Translations under genes and position numbers: made by a program | The notes under the pieces: model-generated | Seen by the model: only the letters and a program-made list of their open reading frames with translations | The model's database searches: none | Told to the model about the DNA's origin: nothing | Shown here: in pieces, positions 8,243 through 15,364 of the stretch | Layout of the letters: the number at the start of each line of letters is the position of its first letter | How positions within the stretch are numbered: position 1 is the stretch's first letter | Assembly: GCA_919901555.1 (NCBI GenBank) | Contig: CAKKPG010000018.1 | Span: forward strand, 1 to 64,000 | Direction: 5' to 3' | Source: Nitrospiria bacterium | GTDB taxonomy: Bacteria > Nitrospirota > UBA9217 | DNA: 64,000 bases

Positions 8243-9021
8243 CGCTGGCAATCCATTAAGGGGAATGCGACGGTGCTGTGGCACGCGCCGCAGAATTTTC
8301 CGTCGAATATCTCGACCATGGTGTACTTTGTGGAGCCCTTTTTAACGCCGATGAATATTTCTGGATGGCACACGGCGCATCCGTTCCAGACAGTGTGTTT
8401 CTTGTGCGAGAAGATGATATCGGGCATCCCCTCGACCTTCGGGTTCAAGGCGAAGTCCTTCTGAATGGCGAGGGACGGTTTTTTTATGGATATTCCTTCG
8501 ATGTAATCAGCCGGCTTAATGATCCCGTCAGCCTCGGCTTTTTCCCAGTCAATGCCGTTGCCAAAGCGCTCCTTGGGGAATTTCTCCGTATACGCGGCAA
8601 AATCATGTTCTCTCTTCACGTTCCTTCCGAGGGAGTGACACCGCTCGCACCGTTTCATGTCCTCGGGACTGAACTTCTTGGAGCACGATTCAAAGACCTT
8701 CCCGGAGAGCGTCTTTCCGTTATGGCAGGTGCCGCAGTAGAATCCCTTCATGTTGTCCGCCGCCCGGATACCCGTGGCGCCCGCCTTCATGCCGAACCCG
8801 ATATCTACGTGGCATACCCTGCAGGTGAACTTCGACCGGTGCCACCAGTGGTCGAACACGACGCCGGACATGCCGGCCTTTTCAGAGTAGTTGTTGATAA
8901 CGACCTTGCCGTAATCCTGCGGCAGCGGCCTCTTTTTCTTCACCCCCGTCTGCGCGAAGGCCGCGACGGCGAAAACGAGAGCCAGAACGATCACCCCGAA
9001 AGCCACCCCCGTCCGTTTCAT
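8218..9021 (-). CDS. Hexahaem c-type cytochrome (cytochrome c7/c3-like), copy 1
   Basis: Periplasmic multihaem cytochrome of 267 residues with a signal peptide ending near FAQTG. Six CxxCH motifs (CRVCH, CGTCH, CERCH, CAVCH, CGACH, CQRCH) fall in two triheme halves led by FDHWWH and FSHKKH. An extra Cys (ESCSKKF) precedes the third haem. It is the first gene of a three-gene unit behind a good promoter and is paralogous to the next gene. It is likely to move electrons between quinone-linked enzymes and periplasmic reductases. No physical partner is encoded next to it. Confidence 0.87.
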   Translation of the reverse strand: MKRTGVAFGVIVLALVFAVAAFAQTGVKKKRPLPQDYGKVVINNYSEKAGMSGVVFDHWWHRSKFTCRVCHVDIGFGMKAGATGIRAADNMKGFYCGTCHNGKTLSGKVFESCSKKFSPEDMKRCERCHSLGRNVKREHDFAAYTEKFPKERFGNGIDWEKAEADGIIKPADYIEGISIKKPSLAIQKDFALNPKVEGMPDIIFSHKKHTVWNGCAVCHPEIFIGVKKGSTKYTMVEIFDGKFCGACHSTVAFPLMDCQRCHSKPVQ

Positions 9022-9101
9022 GGGCGTACCCCCCTTTAATTGAGATTATAATAATATAATAAGTCGCGCACTTTCTATATAGTTTACATATATTAGATAA
9101 A

Positions 9102-9130
9102 AGTTTAATCAAACCCTCTTCCTTTGTCAA
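9102..9130 (-). promoter_or_regulatory. Promoter of the cytochrome unit
   Basis: Minus strand TTGACA (9125-9130) and TAAACT (9102-9107), 17-base spacer, followed by an AT-rich leader of about 80 bases. Confidence 0.65.
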
Positions 9131-9184
9131 GATAAGTATGAACAATCTCGCAGTGTATTCCGATACCCGATGCGGACAGAGTTA

Positions 9185-9213
9185 TTGTACCCATGGCGAA
9201 CTTCTGTTATAAT
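9185..9213 (+). promoter_or_regulatory. Promoter of the fluoride-channel gene
   Basis: Perfect TATAAT at 9208-9213 with TTGTAC 17 bases upstream. The predicted start of transcription is only a few bases before the ATG at 9223, so the mRNA may be nearly leaderless. No fluoride riboswitch pattern is visible upstream. Confidence 0.55.
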
Positions 9214-9222
9214 GGCCCACTG

Positions 9223-9600
9223 ATGATACGGAACATCCTTGTGATAGGCATGGGGGGCTTTCTGGGCGCCGTCAGCAGGTACGGAGTTGCTGTCTGGATC
9301 GGCCAGCGGTGGGGCAGAAGCTTTCCTCTCGGAACGTTCGTAATTAACGTAAGCGGAAGCTTTCTCATCGGCCTGCTGATGCCGCTCCTCACGGAGCGGT
9401 TTATCGTCAATCCGCAGTGGCGCCTCCTGCTCGTTGTCGGATTCCTGGGAGCGTACACGACCTTTTCCACCTTTGAGTATGAAACGGGCGCGCTGTTAAA
9501 AGACGGCCAGTGGCTCTATGCGGGCTTGAACGTCATGGGAAGCGTTGTTGCGGGATTTATTGCGTTGAAGATCGGGGAAGTCATAGCGAAAAGCATATAA
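9223..9600 (+). CDS. crcB: Fluoride ion channel CrcB/Fluc
   Basis: Small four-helix inner-membrane protein that dimerises to export fluoride. 125 residues with the family patterns GGFLGAVSRYG, FPLGTFVINVSGSFLIG and GFLGAYTTFSTFEYE; the last contains the pore-lining phenylalanines and threonines. ATG 9223 matches the usual N terminus (MIRNILVIG). An ATG at 9193 would lie between the -35 and -10 elements and is rejected. A DUF190 gene follows, a common pairing. Confidence 0.92.
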   Translation: MIRNILVIGMGGFLGAVSRYGVAVWIGQRWGRSFPLGTFVINVSGSFLIGLLMPLLTERFIVNPQWRLLLVVGFLGAYTTFSTFEYETGALLKDGQWLYAGLNVMGSVVAGFIALKIGEVIAKSI

Positions 9601-9608
9601 ACCATTTT

Positions 9609-9684
9609 CACCACGAAGACGCCAAGACACGAAGTTTTAGAAAATGGTTAAGATATTTTCTTAGTGTCTTCGTGACTTTGTGTT
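9609..9684. repeat. Word-palindrome module (CACGAAG) after crcB
   Basis: Arms with CCACGAAGAC and GACACGAAG on the left and GTGTCTTCGTG, CTTTGTG on the right. The DUF190 ribosome site AAGGAG follows directly. Confidence 0.65.
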
Positions 9685-9701
9685 TATGATAAGGAGAAGA
9701 T

Positions 9702-10064
9702 ATGGTCAAAAGCGGTCCTGCGAAAAAGCTCACTATTTACGTAGACGAAGCGGACAAATTCCACGGCAAGCCGGTCTATGAGGTGCTGCTCGACATCTTT
9801 TACAAGAGGAAGATAGCGGGTGCAAGCGTCTTCAGGGGCATCGAAGGCTACGGCAGCGACGGCGTGTTTCACACCTCAAAGATCCTGGAACTCTCCACCA
9901 CCTTGCCCGTCAAGATCGAGGTGGTCGACTCCGAGGAGATGATCAACGACGTCCTTCCCGATGTCGCCTCCCTTGTCGAAAAAGGCCTTATTGAAGTCAG
10001 CGACACGAACGTGATAAAATGCTGCGCCGGAGAGACTGCAAAAGGGAAAGCGCATGGGGCATAG
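9702..10064 (+). CDS. DUF190 family protein
   Basis: 120-residue cytoplasmic protein of the DUF190 family, a GlnB-like small fold often encoded beside crcB and suspected to modulate it. Typical features are KKLTIYVDEADKF, GKPVYEVLLD and GASVFRGIEGYG. AAGGAG precedes the ATG. The last codons (Ala-His-Gly-Ala and the stop) are encoded inside the repeat module that begins at 10052, so the natural C terminus has been replaced or extended by repeat sequence. Its exact function is unknown. Confidence 0.88.
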   Translation: MVKSGPAKKLTIYVDEADKFHGKPVYEVLLDIFYKRKIAGASVFRGIEGYGSDGVFHTSKILELSTTLPVKIEVVDSEEMINDVLPDVASLVEKGLIEVSDTNVIKCCAGETAKGKAHGA

Positions 10065-10118
10065 AGCAGAGAGCAGAGGGTAACGCTGCGCTCCTCCATG
10101 CTCCATGCTCTTTGCCCT
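10052..10118. repeat. Word-palindrome module (GGCATAG) overlapping the DUF190 stop
   Basis: GCATGGGGCATAGAGCAGAG on the left, CTCCATGCTCCATGCTC and TTTGCCCT on the right. The first TAG is the stop codon of the upstream gene. Confidence 0.65.
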
Positions 10119-10126
10119 TAAACGCA

Positions 10127-10771
10127 TCATTCCTTCCACCCGTGCGCGCCGACGAGCGGAACGAACACGCAGGGAATGCTTTTCTCCGTGACCGTCCCCT
10201 CCGGCGTCTTGACGACCTTCAAGAGTGTCTGGGAGAACCGCTCGCCCACGGGGATGACCATCCGCCCGCCGGGCTTGAGCTGGTCCACCAGCGGTTTCGG
10301 GATGTCCGGCGCGCCCGCGGTCACCATGATCGCGTCGAAGGGCGCCATCTCGCTCCAGCCGTAGGTGCCGTCAAAGGTCTTGATCGCCACATTCCGGTAC
10401 CCGAGCTTATCGAGCACCGTCCGCGCCAGCGCAGCCAGCGATTTGACGCGCTCCACGGTATAGACCTTTTCGCATAACTGCGCCAGCACCGCGGACTGAT
10501 ATCCCGAGCCGGTGCCGATCTCGAGGACGCGCTCCCTGCCCGTGAGTTCCAGGAGTTCCGTCATGAGCGCAACCATGTAGGGCTGGGAAATGGTCTGGCC
10601 CTCGCCGATGGGCAGGGCGTGGTCTCCGTAGGCCACAGTCCTGAGGGCCTCGGGAAGGAATTCATGCCGGGGGACCTTCCGCATCGCGGCCAGCACCCGT
10701 TCGTCCTTGACTCCCCTGCCCGCGATCTGTTCATCGACCATGCGGCCGCGCTCGTTCTCGTAATTGATCAC
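10127..10771 (-). CDS. pcm: Protein-L-isoaspartate O-methyltransferase
   Basis: Repairs isoaspartyl residues in damaged proteins with S-adenosylmethionine. 214 residues. The SAM motif I is [16 protein letters not shown]. The family motifs [15 protein letters not shown] and [14 protein letters not shown] are present. It starts with GTG directly after the surE stop (TGA-GTG), a tight translational coupling with surE that is widespread in proteobacteria and relatives. Confidence 0.95.
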   Translation of the reverse strand: MINYENERGRMVDEQIAGRGVKDERVLAAMRKVPRHEFLPEALRTVAYGDHALPIGEGQTISQPYMVALMTELLELTGRERVLEIGTGSGYQSAVLAQLCEKVYTVERVKSLAALARTVLDKLGYRNVAIKTFDGTYGWSEMAPFDAIMVTAGAPDIPKPLVDQLKPGGRMVIPVGERFSQTLLKVVKTPEGTVTEKSIPCVFVPLVGAHGWKE

Positions 10772-11545
10772 TCAGCGCTCCTCGCTCGTGAGCGACTGCT
10801 CGTAGGTCAGCCTTTCCATGGGTTTGAGCTTATCGAACACGGAATAATCCGTAAGGTCGAGATGGAGCGGGGTAATGGAGACCATGCCCCGGTCCACGGC
10901 ATCAAAATCCGTGCCCTGCTCCCGCTCCCAGTCAGGCTCGCCGCCGCCTATCCAGTAGTACTTCTTGCCCCGGGGATCAACGCGTTCAACCGTCATCTGA
11001 TGGTAAATGCGCTTGCCCAGCCGGGTGATCTGCGTGCCGCGGATCTCCGGGAGCGGCAGGTTGGGAACGTTGATATTGAGCAGCGTCCCTTCCCTCAGGC
11101 CCTGCTCGAAGATCATGCCTGCCGCGCGCAGGGCGACTTCCGCCGCCTCGGCAAAACGAAAATCCTCTCTCGCAACGAGCGATATGGCAAAGGACGGTAT
11201 GCCCAGCAGCCGCGCTTCAATGGCCCCTGCTACGGTCCCGGAGTAGGTAATATCATCGCCCAGGTTGGGACCTTTGTTGATGCCTGAAACAACGAGGCGG
11301 GGTGCCTCTTTCAGGAGCCCCTTGACCGCGATGTTCACGCAGTCCGTAGGCGTGCCGTTGACGCTGTAGACGGACTGCTTGACCTCTTCGATCAAGAGCG
11401 GCCGGTGGAGCGTCATGGAATGGCCTGCCGCGCTCCGCTCCCGGTCCGGCGCAACGATTACGACCTCGTCCAGGTTCCGGAGCCGCTTTGCCAGTATCTG
11501 GATGCCCGGTGAATACACCCCGTCGTCATTGGTTACGAGGATCAT
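10772..11545 (-). CDS. surE: 5'-nucleotidase SurE
   Basis: Metal-dependent nucleoside monophosphate phosphatase, linked to stress and stationary-phase survival. 257 residues. The N-terminal LVTNDDGVYSPG motif carries the metal-binding Asp-Asp pair. VSGINKGPNLGDDITYSGTV is the second signature. It is followed without a gap by pcm. The start lies next to the tRNA-Pro terminator and a repeat module, so its own promoter is not obvious. Confidence 0.96.
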   Translation of the reverse strand: MILVTNDDGVYSPGIQILAKRLRNLDEVVIVAPDRERSAAGHSMTLHRPLLIEEVKQSVYSVNGTPTDCVNIAVKGLLKEAPRLVVSGINKGPNLGDDITYSGTVAGAIEARLLGIPSFAISLVAREDFRFAEAAEVALRAAGMIFEQGLREGTLLNINVPNLPLPEIRGTQITRLGKRIYHQMTVERVDPRGKKYYWIGGGEPDWEREQGTDFDAVDRGMVSITPLHLDLTDYSVFDKLKPMERLTYEQSLTSEER

Positions 11546-11570
11546 GACTAAAACCGCTCCTTGGACTGAT

Positions 11571-11660
11571 CCGCGGATTTCGCAGACCTTCGCAGAAAAA
11601 ACTGCTCCCTCTTGTATCCTTGAGTTCTAAAAAATCTGCGCGATCTGCGAAATCTGCGGA
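11571..11660. repeat. Word-palindrome module (CTGCGAAAT) upstream of surE
   Basis: CCGCGGATTTCGCAGACCTT on the left, ATCTGCGCGATCTGCGAAAT on the right. It lies between the surE start and the terminator of the ihfA-merR-tRNA unit. Confidence 0.65.
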
Positions 11661-11667
11661 TGTCGTT

Positions 11668-11700
11668 TCAAAATAAAGAAAGCCCGGAGGATATCCGGGC
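11668..11700 (-). terminator. Intrinsic terminator after tRNA-Pro
   Basis: Stem GCCCGGA (11694-11700 on the minus strand) with TCCGGGC (11682-11688), 5-base loop, followed by TTTCTTTATTTT on the minus strand. Confidence 0.85.
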
Positions 11701-11711
11701 CTTGCTGAAAA

Positions 11712-11788
11712 TGGTCGGGGCGAGCCGATTTGAACGGCCGACCACTCGCACCCCAAACGAGTGCGCTACCAGGCTGCGCCACGCCCCG
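11712..11788 (-). tRNA. tRNA-Pro (anticodon GGG)
   Basis: A full cloverleaf can be drawn. Acceptor CGGGGCG/CGCCCCG, D stem GCGC/GCGC, anticodon stem CTCGT/GCGAG with loop TTGGGGT (anticodon GGG), T stem GGCCG/CGGCT with TTCAAAT loop, and an encoded CCA. It follows ihfA and merR and is followed by a terminator, an arrangement seen in related bacteria. Confidence 0.93.
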
Positions 11789-11811
11789 AAAAATCCAACA
11801 GCTTATTCCAA

Positions 11812-11901
11812 AAGTCAAAATGTAAATTGAAAAATGCAAAGTTTAACGCACCGCACCAAGAAGGCATCAGCCCCCCATTTTGCATTTTGCACTTTGCCTT
11901 C
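11812..11901. repeat. Word-palindrome module (GCAAAATG) between merR and tRNA-Pro
   Basis: Left arm with AAAATGTAAATTG and AAAAATGCAAAG, right arm CATTTTGCATTTTGCACTTT. Confidence 0.65.
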
Positions 11902-12225
11902 TTACTTCAGTATTTCGAGAATCTCCCTGAGCTCCTTTTTGGCGGTCTCGATGACATCCTCCACGTCCCCGCCCTGACCGCCGCTCATTTTCTTTTTTGC
12001 CCCGGAGATCGTATACCCTTCTTCATAGAGCAGCTGCTTGATGCGGAGGATATGGTCGAGGTCTTTTTTTTTATACAACCGCTGGCCCGACTTTCCCTTG
12101 TCCGGCCGGAGCTGCGGGAACTCAGTTTCCCAGTACCGGAGCACGTACGGTTCCAGTCCCGAGAGGCGACTCACCTCGCCGATCCGGTAGAAGAGCTTAC
12201 TGGGCTGGTGCGGATTCGATGACAT
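11902..12225 (-). CDS. MerR-family HTH protein
   Basis: 107 residues. A MerR winged helix-turn-helix covers about residues 12-80 ([20 protein letters not shown], then [20 protein letters not shown]), followed by a short coiled tail ([18 protein letters not shown]). It lacks any ligand- or metal-binding C-terminal domain. It overlaps the end of ihfA by 29 bases. The ihfA-merR pair is conserved in many delta-like bacteria, but the regulated genes are unknown. Confidence 0.88.
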   Translation of the reverse strand: MSSNPHQPSKLFYRIGEVSRLSGLEPYVLRYWETEFPQLRPDKGKSGQRLYKKKDLDHILRIKQLLYEEGYTISGAKKKMSGGQGGDVEDVIETAKKELREILEILK

Positions 12226-12487
12226 GTTCCTTGAATATCATGCTCGGCCTGAAGCTGACCACGCTCCTCGGGGTGATCTCGATCTCCTGGCCCGTCTTCG
12301 GGTTGCGGCCCTTTCTTGCGTTCTTCTTCCGTACCACGAAGTTGCCGAACCCCGAGAGCTTTACGGTCTCGCCCTGCTTCAGCGTCTGCTTGATCGTGTC
12401 CAGAATCATCTCAACCAGCTCTTCCGCGTCCTGCTTCGGCAGGCCGATCTTGTCGAACGCTTCGGAGATGATTTCCGCCTTGGTCAT
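12197..12487 (-). CDS. ihfA: Integration host factor alpha subunit
   Basis: DNA-bending nucleoid protein of the HU/IHF family, 96 residues from the ATG at 12487. [11 protein letters not shown] is the typical IhfA beginning, and [20 protein letters not shown] carries the intercalating proline of the beta arm. GAGGGGG lies upstream of the ATG. It heads the ihfA-merR-tRNA-Pro unit behind a clear promoter. Assignment to IhfA rather than HU rests on the N terminus and the merR neighbour. Confidence 0.92.
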   Translation of the reverse strand: MTKAEIISEAFDKIGLPKQDAEELVEMILDTIKQTLKQGETVKLSGFGNFVVRKKNARKGRNPKTGQEIEITPRSVVSFRPSMIFKEHVIESAPAQ

Positions 12488-12517
12488 AGACACCCCCTCG
12501 TAGTGGCATAGTGGCAT

Positions 12518-12546
12518 ACTATAGAAGATAAGGGCTTAAAAGTCAA
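12518..12546 (-). promoter_or_regulatory. Promoter of ihfA
   Basis: Minus strand TTGACT (12541-12546) and TATAGT (12518-12523) with a 17-base spacer. Confidence 0.7.
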
Positions 12547-12573
12547 GGCAAAATTACGTGATAAGGCTCTTCT

Positions 12574-12619
12574 TCCGGCCCGTGACGGATAGTATGACGC
12601 ACGTCATATCACGGCCGGA
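12574..12619. promoter_or_regulatory. Nested palindrome, possible operator upstream of the nitrite reductase
   Basis: Inner palindrome TATGACG-CA-CGTCATA at 12593-12608, flanked by CCGGCCCGTGA and TCACGGCCGG arms. Two-fold symmetry fits a dimeric regulator such as a Crp/Fnr-type protein, but the half-site is not one I can name. Confidence 0.45.
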
Positions 12620-12760
12620 TCAGTCCGTGCTTTAATGCTTAAAAAGTCGTCTGCAGAACGTGACTTGACGATATCGCGAAAGCAGCCGGGAGCAGCCGGG
12701 GTTTGTGGTAAACTATGAGATAGATTGTCCATTCTGTTTCATCCGCTCTATTTTTAAAGA

Positions 12761-12808
12761 GTGACTACTCACAGCCACTTCGCTTCGGCGGCAGACCTGA
12801 GTAGTTGC
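12761..12808 (+). repeat. Short, internally deleted MITE-like copy
   Basis: A 48-base element with ends GTGACTACTCA and TGAGTAGTTGC in inverted orientation. Its left part matches one end of the long element (CAGCC.CTTCGCTTCGGCG) and its right part the other end (CGGCAGACCTGAGTAGTT). It is therefore the long element minus its centre. Confidence 0.65.
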
Positions 12809-12898
12809 TTTCAAGGAAGGGAGGTGGACAAGGATAAAAGAATTTTTTGCTGCATAATATTGCGTAATCTGAATCTTAAACCAACGGAGGAGGCTGAA

Positions 12899-14566
12899 AT
12901 GACTCGCAAGGCGCTCACGGTTCTGGTACCCCTCATGGTTGTTATGCTCGCGGCGCTTCTCTTTTTACCTTACGCCGACGCGCAAAAAGCAGTCCCGGAA
13001 AAAGCGGTGGGAGTGGCAACCTGTTATGGGTGTCATGACCCGGTAAAACAGCTCCACACCATGGGCAAGCATGTCAAGGTTAACTGCGTGAACTGCCACT
13101 CGGGGCTCGAAAAGCATCTCAAAAATCCCGGCCCCGATACCCGGCCGGCGACGGACACGTCGTGGGAGGCCTGCGGCAAGTGCCACAAGGAACAGTTTGA
13201 GAGCTTCATGAAACAGGCCTTGCATCGGCCTGCACGGGATGAAAAATCGCAGCTCACGAACCGGTCGCCCAATCCCTTCTGGGACAAGCTCATGGCCGGA
13301 CACGGATTTACCAAGGAGCACGCCCTCACGAGGAGCCACGTGAACATGCTGACGGACCATCTGGTCGTTGACCGTGCATATGGCGGCAGGTTCCAGCCCA
13401 AGAAGGGCTGGCAGTATGTCCTCGAAAAAGGCAGGGCCTGGGACATCCTCGTGGACAAGTATCCCGAAAGCAAGGACCACAAGGCGTTCATTCCGCAGAG
13501 TGCCGCCGCCGCCAACCCCGTCTGCCTGCAATGCAAGTCCCAGGACCATATCCTTAAGTGGTCTTACCTGGGCGAGCCGGCGCAGGGGGCCCAGTGGGCG
13601 CGGACATCGAACGTGGTGGAACTCGTGAAAGATATCCAGCACGGCCTCAACTGCTTCACCTGTCACGACCCCCACGCGGCGAAGCCGAGGATCGTGCGGG
13701 ACGCGCTGATCGACGCGCTGACCCGGCCCGACGGCGACACCCTCTGGCACAAGGACCCCAAACGGACGGGCATCAAGGTCATCGAGATGGGCGTCCGGGG
13801 TTTCCCGCGGAAGATCGCGCTCCTCGACCATTACGACTCGCGGCTCCAGTGCGGGCAGTGCCACGTTGAGTACAACTGCAACCCCGGCTATGATCCCAAG
13901 AACCCCGACAAGTCAAAGTACAGCATCACCATGGCCGACAAGCGCACGAACCATTTCCCTTACAAGGACGTCTTCGGCATCTACGACCACTACGTGAACA
14001 AAGTGGGGTTCCTGGACTTCAAACACGCCCTTACCGGCGGGCTCCTCTGGAAGGCGCAGCATGCCGAGTCCGAGACCTTCTATAATTCCAAGCACGCCAA
14101 GGCTGGCGCGTCATGCGATGACTGCCATACGCCCAAGGTGAAGGACAAAAAGACGGGAAAGACCTACACCTCTCACTTTGCCACGACCCCGCGTTTCCAG
14201 CTCAAAGAGACCTGTCTCACGTCCAAGTGTCATACCTCATGGACCGAGGAACAGGCCCGGTACACCATCGATTCGGTGAAGGCCTATTTCAAGGGGAAGA
14301 TGAGAAAAGCCGAGTTCTGGCTTGCTGCCCTCATTGACAAGATCGGTGAGGCCCAGAAAGCCGGCGTGGCCTCGGACATTATTAAGCAGGCCCAGGACCA
14401 GCATCTGAAGGCCCACATCCTCTGGGAATGGTGGACCGCGGAAAATTCCGACGGCTTCCATAACCCCGATATGGCCAGGGAGTCTCTTACAAAGTCCGTG
14501 GATGAATCTCAGAAAGGCATCAAGCTCCTGAGCGATGCCATGGGCTCAAAAACAGCGGCAAAATAG
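12899..14566 (+). CDS. Octahaem c-type nitrite reductase (ONR, ammonia-forming)
   Basis: Periplasmic enzyme expected to reduce nitrite (and hydroxylamine) to ammonium. 555 residues with a signal peptide to about residue 28. Eight haem sites: C42, C63 and C92 (CxxCH), C209-K213 (CLQCK, lysine-ligated catalytic haem), C252, C318 and C406 (CxxCH), and C439-H445 with unusual CX4CH spacing. The last five haems follow the NrfA order, including CGQCHVEY and KAQH...SKH. Tyr325 and Cys327 (EYNC) match the Tyr-x-Cys crosslink pair of the Thioalkalivibrio ONR. The ATG is chosen for its GGAGGAGG site and the signal peptide. A terminator follows, so it is probably monocistronic. Hydroxylamine oxidoreductase is ruled out by the CxxCK site. 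Confidence 0.9.
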   Translation: MTRKALTVLVPLMVVMLAALLFLPYADAQKAVPEKAVGVATCYGCHDPVKQLHTMGKHVKVNCVNCHSGLEKHLKNPGPDTRPATDTSWEACGKCHKEQFESFMKQALHRPARDEKSQLTNRSPNPFWDKLMAGHGFTKEHALTRSHVNMLTDHLVVDRAYGGRFQPKKGWQYVLEKGRAWDILVDKYPESKDHKAFIPQSAAAANPVCLQCKSQDHILKWSYLGEPAQGAQWARTSNVVELVKDIQHGLNCFTCHDPHAAKPRIVRDALIDALTRPDGDTLWHKDPKRTGIKVIEMGVRGFPRKIALLDHYDSRLQCGQCHVEYNCNPGYDPKNPDKSKYSITMADKRTNHFPYKDVFGIYDHYVNKVGFLDFKHALTGGLLWKAQHAESETFYNSKHAKAGASCDDCHTPKVKDKKTGKTYTSHFATTPRFQLKETCLTSKCHTSWTEEQARYTIDSVKAYFKGKMRKAEFWLAALIDKIGEAQKAGVASDIIKQAQDQHLKAHILWEWWTAENSDGFHNPDMARESLTKSVDESQKGIKLLSDAMGSKTAAK

Positions 14567-14601
14567 GCGGGAAGCGCCGACGAACAGTCAGGTCATCATG
14601 G

Positions 14602-14633
14602 GGCGGGGCGCTCTGCCCCGCCTTTTCTTTTAT
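14602..14633 (+). terminator. Intrinsic terminator of the nitrite reductase gene
   Basis: GGCGGGGC (14602-14609) pairs with GCCCCGCC (14615-14622) around a 5-base loop, followed by TTTTCTTTTAT. Confidence 0.9.
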
Positions 14634-14650
14634 CCTGGAAAGAGCATTTA

Positions 14651-14690
14651 GCCATGGATTTTCACGGATTGCCGCGGATTTTGAAAAGCT
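14651..14690. repeat. Single arm of word repeats (CACGGATT-type)
   Basis: GGATTTTCACGGATTGCCGC followed by GGATTTTG. It looks like one arm of the palindromic modules found elsewhere; no matching right arm is visible. Confidence 0.35.
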
Positions 14691-14816
14691 TACAATGGAC
14701 TGAAAGGGTGCGCCCGGTGAGGGAAATCGCAAAAACCGCTTGATTCCCAGGGTAAATTGTTATACCATTCGATGCGTTGCGGGACAAATTATTTCTCTTG
14801 TACGGAGGTAAGCGCC

Positions 14817-15272
14817 ATGCCGGAAGTAGTAATGGTCTCAAAACTCGAAAAGATCGAGAGACTGAAAGCCTATATCGAAGAGCTGTTCAAAAAAAAGCAG
14901 TACGCGGAAATCACTCAGGCCATCGGCATGCACTCCCTGCTCATCGACCCCCAGCACACCCTGGACGACCAGGCGCACCTCTACCACCTGGTCCTGAACC
15001 TGATTAAAACCAGGATCAATAAAGACAACGCCAAAAAGTACTCTTCCTGGCTCGTTTCCTTTCCCGCGATCATGGCCGGGATTGCCGCCGACAGGCAGGT
15101 GGTTACGGACCAGACGGCGGCAGAGGTTCTCGCTTCACATTACGCAGGCTCAGGGCCCTTCACTTCGGTGGAAGCCTTCTTCTTCTGGGCGCTGGAAGAC
15201 CGGAGACTACCGCTCGACCAGATTGTGAAGTACCTTGAGAAGACGGTGGAGATGCAGAGGGGGAAGGTATAA
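14817..15272 (+). CDS. Protein of unknown function
   Basis: 151 residues, soluble and largely helical by appearance, without signal peptide or cysteines. The start at 14817 has CGGAGG upstream. An N-terminal Lys/Glu-rich helix (SKLEKIERLKAYIEEL) is followed by a compact, moderately hydrophobic domain. I recognise no family or catalytic motif. It stands alone between the reductase terminator and a repeat module, so context gives no role. Confidence 0.65.
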   Translation: MPEVVMVSKLEKIERLKAYIEELFKKKQYAEITQAIGMHSLLIDPQHTLDDQAHLYHLVLNLIKTRINKDNAKKYSSWLVSFPAIMAGIAADRQVVTDQTAAEVLASHYAGSGPFTSVEAFFFWALEDRRLPLDQIVKYLEKTVEMQRGKV

Positions 15273-15274
15273 AG

Positions 15275-15364
15275 TCAAAATGCAGAATGCAAAATGCAAA
15301 GTGCAAAATGACAAAAGAAATCTTTCAGAGCGACTGCTGGAGTTCGGCATTCTTCATTTTGCCT
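15275..15364. repeat. Word-palindrome module (GCAAAATG) overlapping the heptosyltransferase end
   Basis: TGCAGAATGCAAAATGCAAA on the left and CATTCTTCATTTTGCC on the right. The minus-strand stop codon of the adjacent transferase gene is the TGA inside GCAAAATGA. Confidence 0.65.

Larger units (their letters stand above)
12488..12898. other. Divergent intergenic region between ihfA and the nitrite reductase
   Basis: About 410 bases without a gene. It contains the ihfA promoter, a nested palindrome (12574-12619), and a short repeat-element copy (12761-12808). The ribosome site GGAGGAGG lies just before 12899. An open frame starting at GTG 12761 inside the repeat is in frame with the reductase but would bury its signal peptide, so it is not used. 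Confidence 0.6.

Noticed and set aside
9021..9223. Fluoride riboswitch upstream of crcB
   Set aside because: No GGxGATGG/CTGATGAC-like conserved bases could be found in the short, AT-rich space.
11712..11788. Reading the tRNA-Pro anticodon as TGG
   Set aside because: With TGG the anticodon stem would not pair; CTCGT/GCGAG fixes the loop as TTGGGGT and the anticodon as GGG.
12761..12898. N-terminal extension of the nitrite reductase starting at GTG 12761
   Set aside because: It begins inside a repeat element, lacks a ribosome site and would bury the signal peptide. The ATG at 12899 has GGAGGAGG.
12899..14566. Hydroxylamine oxidoreductase (HAO) as identity of the octahaem cytochrome
   Set aside because: HAO has CxxCH at the catalytic haem and a Tyr crosslink to haem. 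Here there is CxxCK and an NrfA-like motif order.
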